Assembly: GCA_035533095.1 (NCBI GenBank)
Contig: DATLUM010000094.1
Location: forward strand, 1 to 64,000
Direction: 5' to 3'
Length of the DNA: 64,000 nt
Source of the DNA: Acidimicrobiales bacterium
GTDB taxonomy: Bacteria > Actinomycetota > Acidimicrobiia > Acidimicrobiales > Palsa-688
Under the pieces are notes generated by a model that worked only from the letters and a program-made list of their open reading frames with translations, was not told the DNA's origin and did not search any database. A program made the position numbers and the translations under genes. Below are positions 31,217 to 40,386 of the stretch, in pieces. How positions within the stretch are numbered: the first letter of the stretch is position 1; each line of letters opens with the position of its first letter.

Positions 31217-32830
31217 ATGCGTTTGTCAGCCCTGGAAGCGGCTTTCCTCTATATGGAACGCCCGACCACCCCCATGCACGTGGGGAGCATTGCGATCTTC
31301 GACGGGCAACCGTGGCGGGACAGCCGTGGCGAACTGGACCTGGCCCGTCTGCGCCGGTACGCGCGGGACCGCCTGACCGGCATACCGAGGCTCCGCCAAC
31401 GGCCGGTATGGCCGGCTGGCCGGGCGGGCAGGCCGAGGTGGGTGGACGACCCCGACTTCCACATCTCCCGCCATGTCCGGTCAATCTGCCTGGCGGCTCC
31501 GGGCACTGAGGAGCAGCTGCTCTCGGCCGCCGAGGACATGCTCATGCCGCTCCTCGACCGCCGCTACCCGTTGTGGGAGCTGTGGTTCGTCGAAGGGCTG
31601 GAGAACGGCCGGGTCGCTGTGGTCGAGAAGATTCACCACGCCCTTGTGGACGGCATTGGCGGCGTGGACCTCGCGGTGATGCTGATGGACTCCGAGCCGT
31701 CCCCCGCGAGACCTGCGAACGACGGCGCCGTCGTGGCCGCCCGCGTTCCGAGTCGCATCGGACTCCTGTCCGCCACCGCAGCAGAGGCCCTGCGAGAGTC
31801 ACCCGAGCTCGCGTTGCGCACCGTCGGCAGCCTGACGCATCCGCTGAGAGCGGCACGATCCGCCCGGAGCATGGTCAGTGCCTTCTCAGCCGTGTCCCGC
31901 CCTCTCGGCGGCGGGGACATCCGAGCCCCGCGCGTATCCATAAACGGACGGGTGGGCGACGAACGTTCCTACCAGGTCGTGCGGCGGCCGCTGGGAGGGA
32001 CCAAAGAACTGGCCCACGCCCTGGGCGGAACCGTCACCGACGTGGTCTTGTCCGCCGTCGCCGCCGGCCTCGGATCGCTTCTGGCTGCCCGTGGGGAAGG
32101 TGCCGACAAGATGAGGGTTCTCGTGCCGATATCGCAGCGGGGAGACGACGAGCACGACCTCCTCGGCAACAAGGTCACCGGCATGGTCGTGCCTCTCCCA
32201 GTGGCACCGATGGAGCCGCTCGAGCGCTTCCGGACGACCCACGATTCGGTTCGCTGGACCAGAAGTGCGGGTGAGGGAGAGCTCACCAGCACTCTTCTGC
32301 AGTTCTGCGAACACGTCCCCGAGCCGTTCATCGCGGGAATCAGCCAGCTCGTTCACCACCAACCCATAGTCAATCTTGTGGTGACGAATGTCCCTGGGCC
32401 CAGCAGCCCGCTCTATCTGATGGGCAGCCAGATGCTAGAAGCGTTTCCAATCGTCCCGCTCGCGGGAAACCTCACGCTGAGTATCGGGATCCTCTCCTAC
32501 CTCGATCAGCTGACGATTGGCCTGTGGACAGACCGTCGCCGCTTCCCAGATCTGCATGTGCTCGCCCAAGGGATAAGGCAGGGCTTCGACGACCTCGAGG
32601 CCGCGCGCCCGCCAAAGGAGCCGTCAAGCCATGAACCAACCGAACCAGCAACCGAGCCCGACCATGAACGGATCAGACGCGGTCCTGTGGGCCATAGAAG
32701 CGGACCCAAACCTGCGATCGACGGTGACGGTGGTGGTGCTGCTCGACCGGCCACCACTCTTCGACGACCTGCGGCAGCGGGTAAGGGAATGCACCGAGTC
32801 CTTCCCCCGCCTGCGCCAACGGGTCGCTGA
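31217..32830 (+). CDS. Wax ester synthase/diacylglycerol acyltransferase (WS/DGAT) 1
   Basis: This bifunctional acyltransferase joins acyl-CoA to fatty alcohols or diacylglycerol. It starts MRLSALEAAFLYMERPTTPMHVG and has the catalytic HHALVDG at 140-146 and the C-terminal NVPGPSSPLYLMGSQ typical of the family. The ATG at 31217 is chosen because GAGAGG lies nine bases upstream. The family length ends near position 32620, yet no stop occurs until 32830. The last ~65 residues are Arg/Pro/Gly-rich and overlap the next gene in another frame, so the natural stop has probably been lost. Confidence 0.9.
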   Translation: MRLSALEAAFLYMERPTTPMHVGSIAIFDGQPWRDSRGELDLARLRRYARDRLTGIPRLRQRPVWPAGRAGRPRWVDDPDFHISRHVRSICLAAPGTEEQLLSAAEDMLMPLLDRRYPLWELWFVEGLENGRVAVVEKIHHALVDGIGGVDLAVMLMDSEPSPARPANDGAVVAARVPSRIGLLSATAAEALRESPELALRTVGSLTHPLRAARSARSMVSAFSAVSRPLGGGDIRAPRVSINGRVGDERSYQVVRRPLGGTKELAHALGGTVTDVVLSAVAAGLGSLLAARGEGADKMRVLVPISQRGDDEHDLLGNKVTGMVVPLPVAPMEPLERFRTTHDSVRWTRSAGEGELTSTLLQFCEHVPEPFIAGISQLVHHQPIVNLVVTNVPGPSSPLYLMGSQMLEAFPIVPLAGNLTLSIGILSYLDQLTIGLWTDRRRFPDLHVLAQGIRQGFDDLEAARPPKEPSSHEPTEPATEPDHERIRRGPVGHRSGPKPAIDGDGGGAARPATTLRRPAAAGKGMHRVLPPPAPTGR

Positions 32831-34007
32831 ACCGAGCCTCGGCTTCGGCCTGCCGCGTTGGGTGGACGCCACTGATTTCGACCTGGACGCGCACGTCCAC
32901 CTGGTCAACGGCGGCGGGACGGACACCAGAGGCGTGCTCGCGCTCGCCGCGCAGAGCGCCCGCAATGCGATCGAGCGGACGGCGCCGCTCTGGCAGATCA
33001 TGGTCGTCGACGAGATGGAAGGCGGCACGGCCGCGGTGATCCTGAAGTTTCATCACTCCCTGACCGACGGCGTGGGTGGGATGGAGCTCATGCTGTCCCT
33101 TCTCGACTGGTCACGCGACCCCGGCGGCCACATCCGGTCCGAGCCGCCGCCCGTGGCCCCGGCGAGAGGCTCGCTCCTCGGCCAGCTCCTCGGGCGGATG
33201 TCAGCAGGGACTCGCGCTGTTAGCGGACTGCCCGCGGCGGCTCTGCGATCGGCCGCGCGCCCACTGGATTCTCTGGCGACCACGTGGGCAACCGGCGAAT
33301 CGCTGGTGAAGCTGCTCACGCCGGGTACGAAACGTCTCTCGCCCGTCTTCAAGGCCCACAGCGACAGGTGGCTGTTCGACACCTATGAGCTGCCCATGGC
33401 CGAGCTGCGGCGGGCGGCCGCGGCGGCAGGAGGGACCGTAAACGACGTCTTCATGGCTTCGGTCGCCGGAGGTCTCTACCGCTACCACAGCAAGCTGGGG
33501 CACGAGATTACGTACCTCCGCGTCAACCTCCCCGTCAGCTTCCGCAAGTCGGGAGACCCGGTGGGCGGCAACCGCTTCACGCCTGTCAGGTTCGTCGTGC
33601 CCGTCGACGAACCGGACCCCCGCGAGAGGGTTCGGCAGCTCGGGACCCTCTGCCGGCAGTGGCGCGCAGAACCCGCCCTGCCGATGACCGAGGCGATCGC
33701 CGACGTGTTGAGCCGGCTGCCCGGCCCGGCGACGACCGCCCTGCTCGGATCGATGATGTACGGCGTGGACTTCGTCGCGACCAACGTGCCGGGAATAGAC
33801 CAGCGCTGCTACATCGCCGGCGCCGAGGTCCTTCGCCAGTTCGCGTTCGCCCCGTTGGCGGGAGCCGCCGTCAACTTCTCGCTCGTATCGCACGCTGGCA
33901 CCGCCTGCATCGGGGTCAACATGGACGAAGCATCCGTGCCAGACCCGGATCTCCTCATGGCCTGCCTTCGAGACGGCTTCGACGAGGTGACCGCGCAAAC
34001 CGAATAA
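32631..34007 (+). CDS. Wax ester synthase/diacylglycerol acyltransferase (WS/DGAT) 2
   Basis: This 458-residue second acyltransferase has SDAVLWAIEADPNLRST at the N-terminus, the active-site HHSLTDGVGG at 141-150, VNDVFMASVAGGLYRYH and FVATNVPGIDQRCYIAG near the end. Tandem WS/DGAT genes are common in lipid-storing actinobacteria. An ATG at 32664 is an alternative start. It overlaps the run-on end of WS/DGAT 1 by 200 bp and precedes a KAS III-like gene, pointing to a shared lipid pathway. Confidence 0.88.
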   Translation: MNQPNQQPSPTMNGSDAVLWAIEADPNLRSTVTVVVLLDRPPLFDDLRQRVRECTESFPRLRQRVAEPSLGFGLPRWVDATDFDLDAHVHLVNGGGTDTRGVLALAAQSARNAIERTAPLWQIMVVDEMEGGTAAVILKFHHSLTDGVGGMELMLSLLDWSRDPGGHIRSEPPPVAPARGSLLGQLLGRMSAGTRAVSGLPAAALRSAARPLDSLATTWATGESLVKLLTPGTKRLSPVFKAHSDRWLFDTYELPMAELRRAAAAAGGTVNDVFMASVAGGLYRYHSKLGHEITYLRVNLPVSFRKSGDPVGGNRFTPVRFVVPVDEPDPRERVRQLGTLCRQWRAEPALPMTEAIADVLSRLPGPATTALLGSMMYGVDFVATNVPGIDQRCYIAGAEVLRQFAFAPLAGAAVNFSLVSHAGTACIGVNMDEASVPDPDLLMACLRDGFDEVTAQTE

Positions 34008-34049
34008 GAGCCGTTCGCCTCTCTCGCTTGCCCGGGAGACGCGCTCATC

Positions 34050-35171
34050 ATGGCCTTGATGTATCCGGCGTCCCCCACATGGCTGTTGACGGAGCGAAGC
34101 CCCGGTGATGCGTCCGCCCCCTACGTGGCAGACATCACCTCGGCGGGTCGCTCATTGCCGGTGCGGCACCTGTCATCCGAGGATTTGATTGCCTCCACCC
34201 GACACCACACGGGAATCGACCTGGAGCGACTGACCGGCATCCGGGAGCGGCGGGTCGTGAGCCCCGACGACGACTCGTTGACCTTGGCCGTCGCCGCGGC
34301 AGCCGATTGCCTGGAGCGCGGCGGTGTGGAGGCCCCCGAGCTGGACGCTTTGGTCAGCTGCAGCATCACCAAGTACCGCGACGGTACAACCCAGTGGCTC
34401 GAACCGGCGATGAGTTCCGCCGTCGCCCATCGAATCGGAGCCACGAGGGCCGTCACGTTCGACATCGCCAATGCCTGTGCGGGGATGCTGACCGGGGTGT
34501 TCGTCCTGAACAACTGGATCCGCCGTGGCGCGATCCGGAGAGGCCTGGTGGTGAGCGGGGAGTCCATCTCGGGCCTCGGGCGCAATGCCGCTCACCACGT
34601 CCGCAACATCATGAGCAAGGAGCTCGCGTCGCTGACGCTGGGCGACGCAGGAGCCGCGGTGGTCGTCGAGCGCAGCCGGGATGGCTCCCCGGGCATCAGC
34701 GTCGCCGGTTTCACCACCGTCGCCGAGCACTCCCGGCTGTGCCTCGCGTACCCAGCCGTCCATGAGCCCGGTGCACGGATGTTCACCCGCTCTCAAGCCC
34801 TGCAGAGAGCCGCAATCAAGGACACCCCGGTCCTGCTGCAGGAAGCCCTCGACGTCGCCGGGATTGACATATCGCAGGTGGACCACGTGATCCCGCACCA
34901 GACATCGGCGCGGGCGATCCGGAAGGGGATGGCCCACGTCAGCGAAGTCCTGGGCGCCGGACCGCGCAACGACGCCGTCGTGACCGTCGACCACTACGGG
35001 AACACAGCGTCGACCACCCACACCGTCGCGCTGATCGACGAGCTGTCGGGAGGGCGCATTGCACCGGGGGACCAAGTGGCGTTCGTCGCTATCGCGTCGG
35101 GTCTGGTGATCGGCGTGGTGCTGTTCCGCGCGAGCGAAGGACTGGTGAGGAGCCATGGCGACACGGATTGA
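34050..35171 (+). CDS. 3-oxoacyl-ACP synthase III (KAS III)-like thiolase-fold enzyme
   Basis: This 373-residue condensing enzyme has the triad visible: Cys143 in FDIANACAGML, His283 in VIPHQTS and Asn318 in YGNTAS. It resembles KAS III/OleA-type enzymes that condense acyl-CoA with a malonyl or second acyl unit. A later start (about 34110) is possible, since the first ~35 residues are weakly conserved. Its end overlaps the next gene, a degenerate homologue, by 17 bp, so they may form a heterodimer. Confidence 0.85.
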   Translation: MALMYPASPTWLLTERSPGDASAPYVADITSAGRSLPVRHLSSEDLIASTRHHTGIDLERLTGIRERRVVSPDDDSLTLAVAAAADCLERGGVEAPELDALVSCSITKYRDGTTQWLEPAMSSAVAHRIGATRAVTFDIANACAGMLTGVFVLNNWIRRGAIRRGLVVSGESISGLGRNAAHHVRNIMSKELASLTLGDAGAAVVVERSRDGSPGISVAGFTTVAEHSRLCLAYPAVHEPGARMFTRSQALQRAAIKDTPVLLQEALDVAGIDISQVDHVIPHQTSARAIRKGMAHVSEVLGAGPRNDAVVTVDHYGNTASTTHTVALIDELSGGRIAPGDQVAFVAIASGLVIGVVLFRASEGLVRSHGDTD

Positions 35172-36027
35172 CGGGCTCAGCCTTGTGACAGGAGGCTGGA
35201 GGTCGCGCCACAGCGCGCTGAGGCTCTCGGTCGACGCGTGTCGCGCTGCTCTCGGTCGGTGCGAACTGACGCCACAGGACGTCGGGCTTCTCATAAACGC
35301 CGGCCTCTACCGGGACGGCAATCTCGGAGAACCCGCTCTCGCCCCACTGATCCAAGACGACATCGGGGCGAACCCCGAGGACCCGCACCCGGGCACTGCG
35401 GGCACCTTCTCGTTCGACGTCGCCAACGGTGCGTGCGGCCTCCTGAACGCCCTCGAGATCGCGGACGGGTTCTTGAGGAGCAGGACGGTTCAGACGGTTC
35501 TCCTGGTGGCGAGCGACGCGTCTCCCTCACGCCGCTTGGCGCCAGAGTTCCCGTACCTACCGGGGGGCGCTGCCGCCGTCTGCCAGTGGACGGCGGACGA
35601 AGTGGGGATCGGCCCGTTCAAGTGGCACAACGCTTTCGACGAGGGCAGCACCTTCCGGGCAACCGTCGGCTTCGAGGGAGGCCGCAACGTCTTGCACATC
35701 GTGGAGGAAGCGGACTTCGCGGAGCGGGCGGCGGAAGCCGCCGTGGCTGCGGCTGTCGAGCTGCTCGAAGACAACCACCTTGCCCCCGAGGACATCGATC
35801 TCATCGTGGCAAGCCCGGCGCTGCCCTCCTTCGCCAAGAGGGTCGCTTCGGAGTTGGCGAAGCCAGAGGAGGCCGTAGTGACAGACCCCGGCCCCTGGCA
35901 CACCGTCGGGTTGTTCGCAGCTCTCGCCCGCGTCCAGCGGGCCGGTCGGTTGCGCAGCGGGACCAACGCCCTGCTGTTGTGCGCGGCCGCAGGTGTCAAT
36001 GCCGGCGCGGCCTTGTACCGCGCGTGA
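35155..36027 (+). CDS. KAS III-like protein lacking the His/Asn catalytic pair
   Basis: This 290-residue thiolase-fold homologue is shorter than active KAS III. The nucleophile position is kept (Cys94 in VANGACGLLN). The usual PHQ histidine region reads ASPALPSFAKR and the GNT asparagine region reads DPGPWHTVG, so two of three catalytic residues are absent. It likely serves as a structural or regulatory partner of the preceding active enzyme, with which it is translationally coupled. It could alternatively have another acyl-transfer role. Confidence 0.75.
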   Translation: MATRIDGLSLVTGGWRSRHSALRLSVDACRAALGRCELTPQDVGLLINAGLYRDGNLGEPALAPLIQDDIGANPEDPHPGTAGTFSFDVANGACGLLNALEIADGFLRSRTVQTVLLVASDASPSRRLAPEFPYLPGGAAAVCQWTADEVGIGPFKWHNAFDEGSTFRATVGFEGGRNVLHIVEEADFAERAAEAAVAAAVELLEDNHLAPEDIDLIVASPALPSFAKRVASELAKPEEAVVTDPGPWHTVGLFAALARVQRAGRLRSGTNALLLCAAAGVNAGAALYRA

Positions 36028-36040
36028 AAGGAGAATCTCC

Positions 36041-37228
36041 ATGCTCACGAGGACCAAAGGTTTGATCGGGCTAGGGGTAGTCCTTGCCGTAGTCGCAGTA
36101 GGGCTACGGTTCGTGGGCGGTCCTGTTCTGGTCAGGTATCCCCTCAACATCAACCAGACGCTGCACTACCACGGGACCGCCACGGTCTACGTGAATCCCG
36201 CAACCGGGCTACCGCTCGCGCAGCCGCTGCGCGTTCCACTCACAATCGACCGCCAGGTCAAGGTCGTCAGCGGCACCTTCTCGCACGCCGTGATCAGCGA
36301 GAAGACCACAGCGACTTTCGCCGGCAACTCCAGCACGCAGACCTACCAGTACTACATGAACCGGCGGAACATGCGGCTCGTGGACGGACCGCAGTCGTAT
36401 GCGTTCGGTGATCCGGCCCAGTCCATGGCAACCGGTGGGAGCTACCGGATCAACTTCCCGACCGGCACGACAGCAGGCAAGACCTACGAGGCCTGGGCTC
36501 CTGAGACCGGCACGACGATCCAGGTGAAGGCGGCAGGCGGGGCTCAGCGCGAGCCAGTCTCGGGTGACCGGCTTCTCACCTTCTCGACGAACCTCGACCA
36601 CCCCGTGGCTCCGTACTACCTGGCGTACCTGAAGAGCACAGGAATGCCGGCCTCGATCCCGGCCGCGACCGTGGCCGCGGAACTCCAGGCGTCAGGCGTG
36701 AGCGTCCAGCAGGTTCTCCAAGCTGTCGCTCCGCACCTGTCGGCATCTCAGATGGCGACTTTGCAGGCCGCCTTCACCAAGTCGATCCCTCTCTCGTACT
36801 CGTACTTCCAGCACGGATATGTATCCGTTCAGCCATCGACCGGCGCGGTCATCAAGGGGGGTAGCAGCAGCGAAGGCGTGGCCGCGACCCCCGACCTGAG
36901 CTCGCTCGCTCCTGCCGAAGCCGTGCTGGCACCCTATGCCTCGCTACCGCAGGTCCAAGCCTTGGCCAAGGCGGCCGCAGCCATGGGCCGACCGCAGGTC
37001 GTGCTCCAGATGTCCTACAGCGAGGACGCGGCCTCCATCCGGGCTGCCGATCGCATCGCTGACCATCAAGCTGCGCTGATGTCACTGATTGAGTGGCAGC
37101 TTCCCGCCTTGGTCGGAGCGCTGGCGCTGGCGGTACTCATCCTCGCGGCCGCGTGGCGGCCGCGGCCCCGCACGACGCCCGCCGAGGCGACGGTCGAGGC
37201 GAAGACCCAGACAAGGAAGGCGGCATGA
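36041..37228 (+). CDS. PorA-family (DUF3068) envelope protein
   Basis: This 395-residue protein has an N-terminal signal/anchor (about 5-28) and a large extracytoplasmic beta-rich part with QTLHYHGTATVYVNP and SYSYFQHGYVSVQPSTGAVIKG. A C-terminal transmembrane helix (about 350-372) precedes a short basic tail. This double-anchored layout is typical of the actinobacterial DUF3068 family, annotated as porin PorA-like; actual pore function is not proven. The ATG at 36041 has AAAGGAG upstream and replaces a longer frame that overlaps the previous gene. Its stop overlaps the acyl-CoA synthetase start (ATGA). Confidence 0.8.
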   Translation: MLTRTKGLIGLGVVLAVVAVGLRFVGGPVLVRYPLNINQTLHYHGTATVYVNPATGLPLAQPLRVPLTIDRQVKVVSGTFSHAVISEKTTATFAGNSSTQTYQYYMNRRNMRLVDGPQSYAFGDPAQSMATGGSYRINFPTGTTAGKTYEAWAPETGTTIQVKAAGGAQREPVSGDRLLTFSTNLDHPVAPYYLAYLKSTGMPASIPAATVAAELQASGVSVQQVLQAVAPHLSASQMATLQAAFTKSIPLSYSYFQHGYVSVQPSTGAVIKGGSSSEGVAATPDLSSLAPAEAVLAPYASLPQVQALAKAAAAMGRPQVVLQMSYSEDAASIRAADRIADHQAALMSLIEWQLPALVGALALAVLILAAAWRPRPRTTPAEATVEAKTQTRKAA

Positions 37229-39087
37229 CCATGCAAACCATCGAAGCGCCCGCTGGCGGCGCGGACCGCGCCGGTGGGACGAGCCGAAAGGCGCCAACCA
37301 TCGTCTCAGCGCTAGTGGCCAACGCCACGCTGAGACCCGACCGTCCGGCGATGCGCTACCGCGACGCCGGCGGGTCGTGGAGCACCATCACCTGGAAGGA
37401 GTACGAGACCACGGTCAGCCAAGTGGCGGCCGGCCTCGCGGCACTCGGTCTCGAGCCGGGCGCCCGGGTCGCGATCCTCGCGTCGAACTGCCCCGAGTGG
37501 CACTTCGCGGACCTGGGAATCCTCGCCAACCGTTGTGTCACGGTGCCGATCTATCCGACTAGCTCCCCAGCGCAGATCAGCTACATACTCCGTCATTCGG
37601 GGGCGTCGATCTGCTTCGTCGACACGCACGACCAAGTGGGGAAGGTGCTCCTCGTACGGGACGAAGTCCCCAGCCTGAGATACCTGGTTCTCACCGACCA
37701 CGCCCGCCGCGAGTCCGACACGTTCGTTACGAGCTTCTCCGAGCTGACGGCCATCGGTGCCGACCACTTGGGGGAGAATCATTCCGAGGTGACCGGACGG
37801 ATGCAGGGCGTCGTGCCTGAGGACCTCGCCACGATCGTCTACACGAGCGGGACCACCGGGCCGCCCAAGGGGGCCATGATCACCCACGAGAACATCATGT
37901 GGACGCTCCGCCAGGTCACCCCGGTATACGGCCTGACCGAAGGCGAGCGCTTCATCTCGTTCCTTCCCCTCAGCCACATCGCGGAGCGCATGATGAGCGA
38001 CTTCACCCCGATCGCGGTGGTCGGAGAGACGTGGTTCGCGCGCAGCCTCGCCACGCTCGCCGAGGACCTTCCCTCCTGCAGGCCGACGGTGTTCCTCGCG
38101 GTTCCGAGGGTGTGGCAGAAGCTGCGCTCCGCTATCGAGGAGCAAGTCAGCAAGCAGCCGCCGCCGGTCAGGACCGTGTTCTCCGCCTACCTCGCTCTGG
38201 GCCGGCGAGTCGTGAAGGCCCGCCAGCGGGGTGATCGACTTCCGGGCGCAGTGATGGCCGCCTACCGGGCACTGGATGGAGTTGTGGGAGCACAGATTCG
38301 CCGAACCGTGGGCCTCGATCACGCCCGGATCGTCGTCAGTGCTGCGGCGCCGATACATTCCGACCTGATCGAGTGGTTCCACGCCGTCGGGTTGCCGATG
38401 CTTCAGATCTACGGCCAGACGGAGAGCTGCGGTCCGACCACCGCCAACCGGATCGACCACAACCGCATCGGCACCGTCGGTTCGGCCCTGCCGGGCATGA
38501 CAGTGAGAGTCGGAGCCGACGGCGAGGTCCTTCTCAAGGGTGGCAACGTTTGCCTGGGCTACCTGGACGACCCCAAGGCGACGGCGGAACTCATAGACGA
38601 GGACGGTTGGATGCACTCCGGAGACGTCGGCGAGTTCGACGACGACGGGGATCTGCGGATCACGGGCCGTAAGAAGGACCTCATCATCACGGCTTCGGGC
38701 AAGAACGTCGCACCGCAGGAGATCGAGAGCGATCTCTGCAACGACGCTCTCATCTCAGAGGCCGTCGTGGTCGGGGAGGGCAGGAAGTACCTGACGGCCC
38801 TCGTCACCTTGGACGGCGAGGAGCTCTCTCGTTGGGCTCAGGGTCGCAACAAGCTCGACGACCTGGAGGCGCTGACCGAGGACCCGGATCTGATCGGCCA
38901 CGTCCAGCAGGTCGTGGACAGTGTCAACGCTCGCCGCTCGCAGGCAGAGTCGGTGCGGAAGTTCCGGATACTGCCCCGGGACCTCACCGCGGCGTCGGGA
39001 GAACTGACGCCGACCATGAAGGTCAAGCGGTTCGTCGTCTACTCGCGCTACGCGGGGCTCATCGACGGGATGTACGGAGCCGGCTGA
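37225..39087 (+). CDS. Long-chain acyl-CoA synthetase (AMP-forming, FadD15-like)
   Basis: This 620-residue adenylate-forming ligase activates fatty acids to acyl-CoA. The P-loop YTSGTTGPPKG is at 206-216, followed by LPLSHIAERM, QIYGQTESCGPTT, GWMHSGDVGEFDDDGDLRITGRKKD in parts, and a C-terminal Lys region (LTPTMKVKR). The ATG overlaps the PorA stop; a second ATG lies six bases later. It would supply acyl-CoA to the WS/DGAT and KAS III enzymes in the same operon. Confidence 0.93.
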   Translation: MTMQTIEAPAGGADRAGGTSRKAPTIVSALVANATLRPDRPAMRYRDAGGSWSTITWKEYETTVSQVAAGLAALGLEPGARVAILASNCPEWHFADLGILANRCVTVPIYPTSSPAQISYILRHSGASICFVDTHDQVGKVLLVRDEVPSLRYLVLTDHARRESDTFVTSFSELTAIGADHLGENHSEVTGRMQGVVPEDLATIVYTSGTTGPPKGAMITHENIMWTLRQVTPVYGLTEGERFISFLPLSHIAERMMSDFTPIAVVGETWFARSLATLAEDLPSCRPTVFLAVPRVWQKLRSAIEEQVSKQPPPVRTVFSAYLALGRRVVKARQRGDRLPGAVMAAYRALDGVVGAQIRRTVGLDHARIVVSAAAPIHSDLIEWFHAVGLPMLQIYGQTESCGPTTANRIDHNRIGTVGSALPGMTVRVGADGEVLLKGGNVCLGYLDDPKATAELIDEDGWMHSGDVGEFDDDGDLRITGRKKDLIITASGKNVAPQEIESDLCNDALISEAVVVGEGRKYLTALVTLDGEELSRWAQGRNKLDDLEALTEDPDLIGHVQQVVDSVNARRSQAESVRKFRILPRDLTAASGELTPTMKVKRFVVYSRYAGLIDGMYGAG

Positions 39088-39096
39088 CCCCGGTGG

Positions 39097-40386
39097 TCAC
39101 CCCCGGCCGTGGACGTATCGGGCCCACCAGGGGCTGATGTCGATCCCCGACCAGGCGGTGAGGTGCGCTCCCAGGCCGTCGGTGGTGGCGGGTCGGCCCG
39201 CGTTCACCCGGTACCACTCGGCCATCGCCAACCGGAGCCGTTCGGGCCCGCCGAACAAGTGGGCCAGCCCGGCGAAGAGCCGGTATCCAGCCGTGTACGC
39301 CTCACGGGGGGTGTAGCGAGCCCAGGGGCTCGAGGGATACAGCTCGACCGGCTCCTCCTCGAGCCCGAACTCCTCGACACCGAAGCGGGGCCGGTCGGGT
39401 TTCGAGGACGTCGCCCACGTCGCCCACGCCTCGTCGATCCAGCCGTCAGCCGCCCGGGCGGGTTTGACGCCCCGCCCGAACCAGCTGTGGAACACCTCGT
39501 GCTCGAGAGCGCCGACCGACGCGGTGGTAGCGCCGTCGTACTCCATCCCGCGCTCAGGCTCCCACAAGAACGCCCAAAAAGTGTCGCCATGCACCCACGG
39601 GCCATAACGAGCAGCCATATACGCCAACCATGCCTTCACGTCCGCCTCGCACGCCGCTATATCAGCGTCGACGTCCCGGAACCGGCCGCAGACAATTCCC
39701 AAAGACCGGGTGCGGCCAGGGATGGTGATGGCGCTTCGTCGCAACTCGACCTCGTCCGCCGGGGCCAGGACGAGCATGGGGGATAGGGCGGTGAAATGCG
39801 CCGGGTAGGAAAGCTCCCAGCGTGAGCCTCCGCTGGCGTCCACGCCGCCGGTGTTGGCGACGAGCGAGTGGGGGCGGTCGTTGCGCAACAGCTCGATGGT
39901 CAGATTGAGGGTGAACTGGTCGTGAACCAGCGGGGCGGGCAGCCACATCTCGAGGTACCGTCCCGGCTCGAGGTCCGACATCCAAAAATCGAACCGCACA
40001 CCGCCTTCGGCCCAGCCGATCGGCTCCGCCCCCGTGGCGGCAGGGGTGTTCAGCCGGTAGCCCAGGTCGAGCCTGTGCTTGCTGCCCGCCTCGAGGCTCG
40101 CGTCGAGGACGCGCATCTCCGCACCCGGGCCGCCTCCGAGATCCATGGCCGGTAGTGCCGTCGACGGGAGGTCTTTCCCATCCAGACGGACCCACTCCAC
40201 GTCCTGGCGTAGGTCCAGCGCCGGGTGCCCGGCCACCTCGCCGGCCAGGAACTCCACCGAGGCCTCGACGGTCGCCACCTGCTCCACCACGTCGAAGCGG
40301 ATCATCGCGTCGACCCGCTCGACGTCGGGCGCGACCACCCTGCGCCCGTCGACGATGACGGGGTTGGGCGACAGAACCTGGGGCAC
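39097..40386 (-). CDS. M1-like gluzincin metallopeptidase
   Basis: This 429-residue protein has a beta-rich N-terminal half like the M1 aminopeptidase bowl domain and a catalytic HEVFH at 296-300. The third zinc ligand Glu319 sits in WIDEAWATW, 19 residues later, which is the gluzincin spacing. The M1 substrate motif GxMEN is not obvious (WEPERGMEYDG is at that place), so it may be an unusual or inactive M1-like enzyme. No signal peptide is seen. It is convergent with the lipid operon and divergent from the rplC operon. Confidence 0.78.
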   Translation of the reverse strand: MPQVLSPNPVIVDGRRVVAPDVERVDAMIRFDVVEQVATVEASVEFLAGEVAGHPALDLRQDVEWVRLDGKDLPSTALPAMDLGGGPGAEMRVLDASLEAGSKHRLDLGYRLNTPAATGAEPIGWAEGGVRFDFWMSDLEPGRYLEMWLPAPLVHDQFTLNLTIELLRNDRPHSLVANTGGVDASGGSRWELSYPAHFTALSPMLVLAPADEVELRRSAITIPGRTRSLGIVCGRFRDVDADIAACEADVKAWLAYMAARYGPWVHGDTFWAFLWEPERGMEYDGATTASVGALEHEVFHSWFGRGVKPARAADGWIDEAWATWATSSKPDRPRFGVEEFGLEEEPVELYPSSPWARYTPREAYTAGYRLFAGLAHLFGGPERLRLAMAEWYRVNAGRPATTDGLGAHLTAWSGIDISPWWARYVHGRG

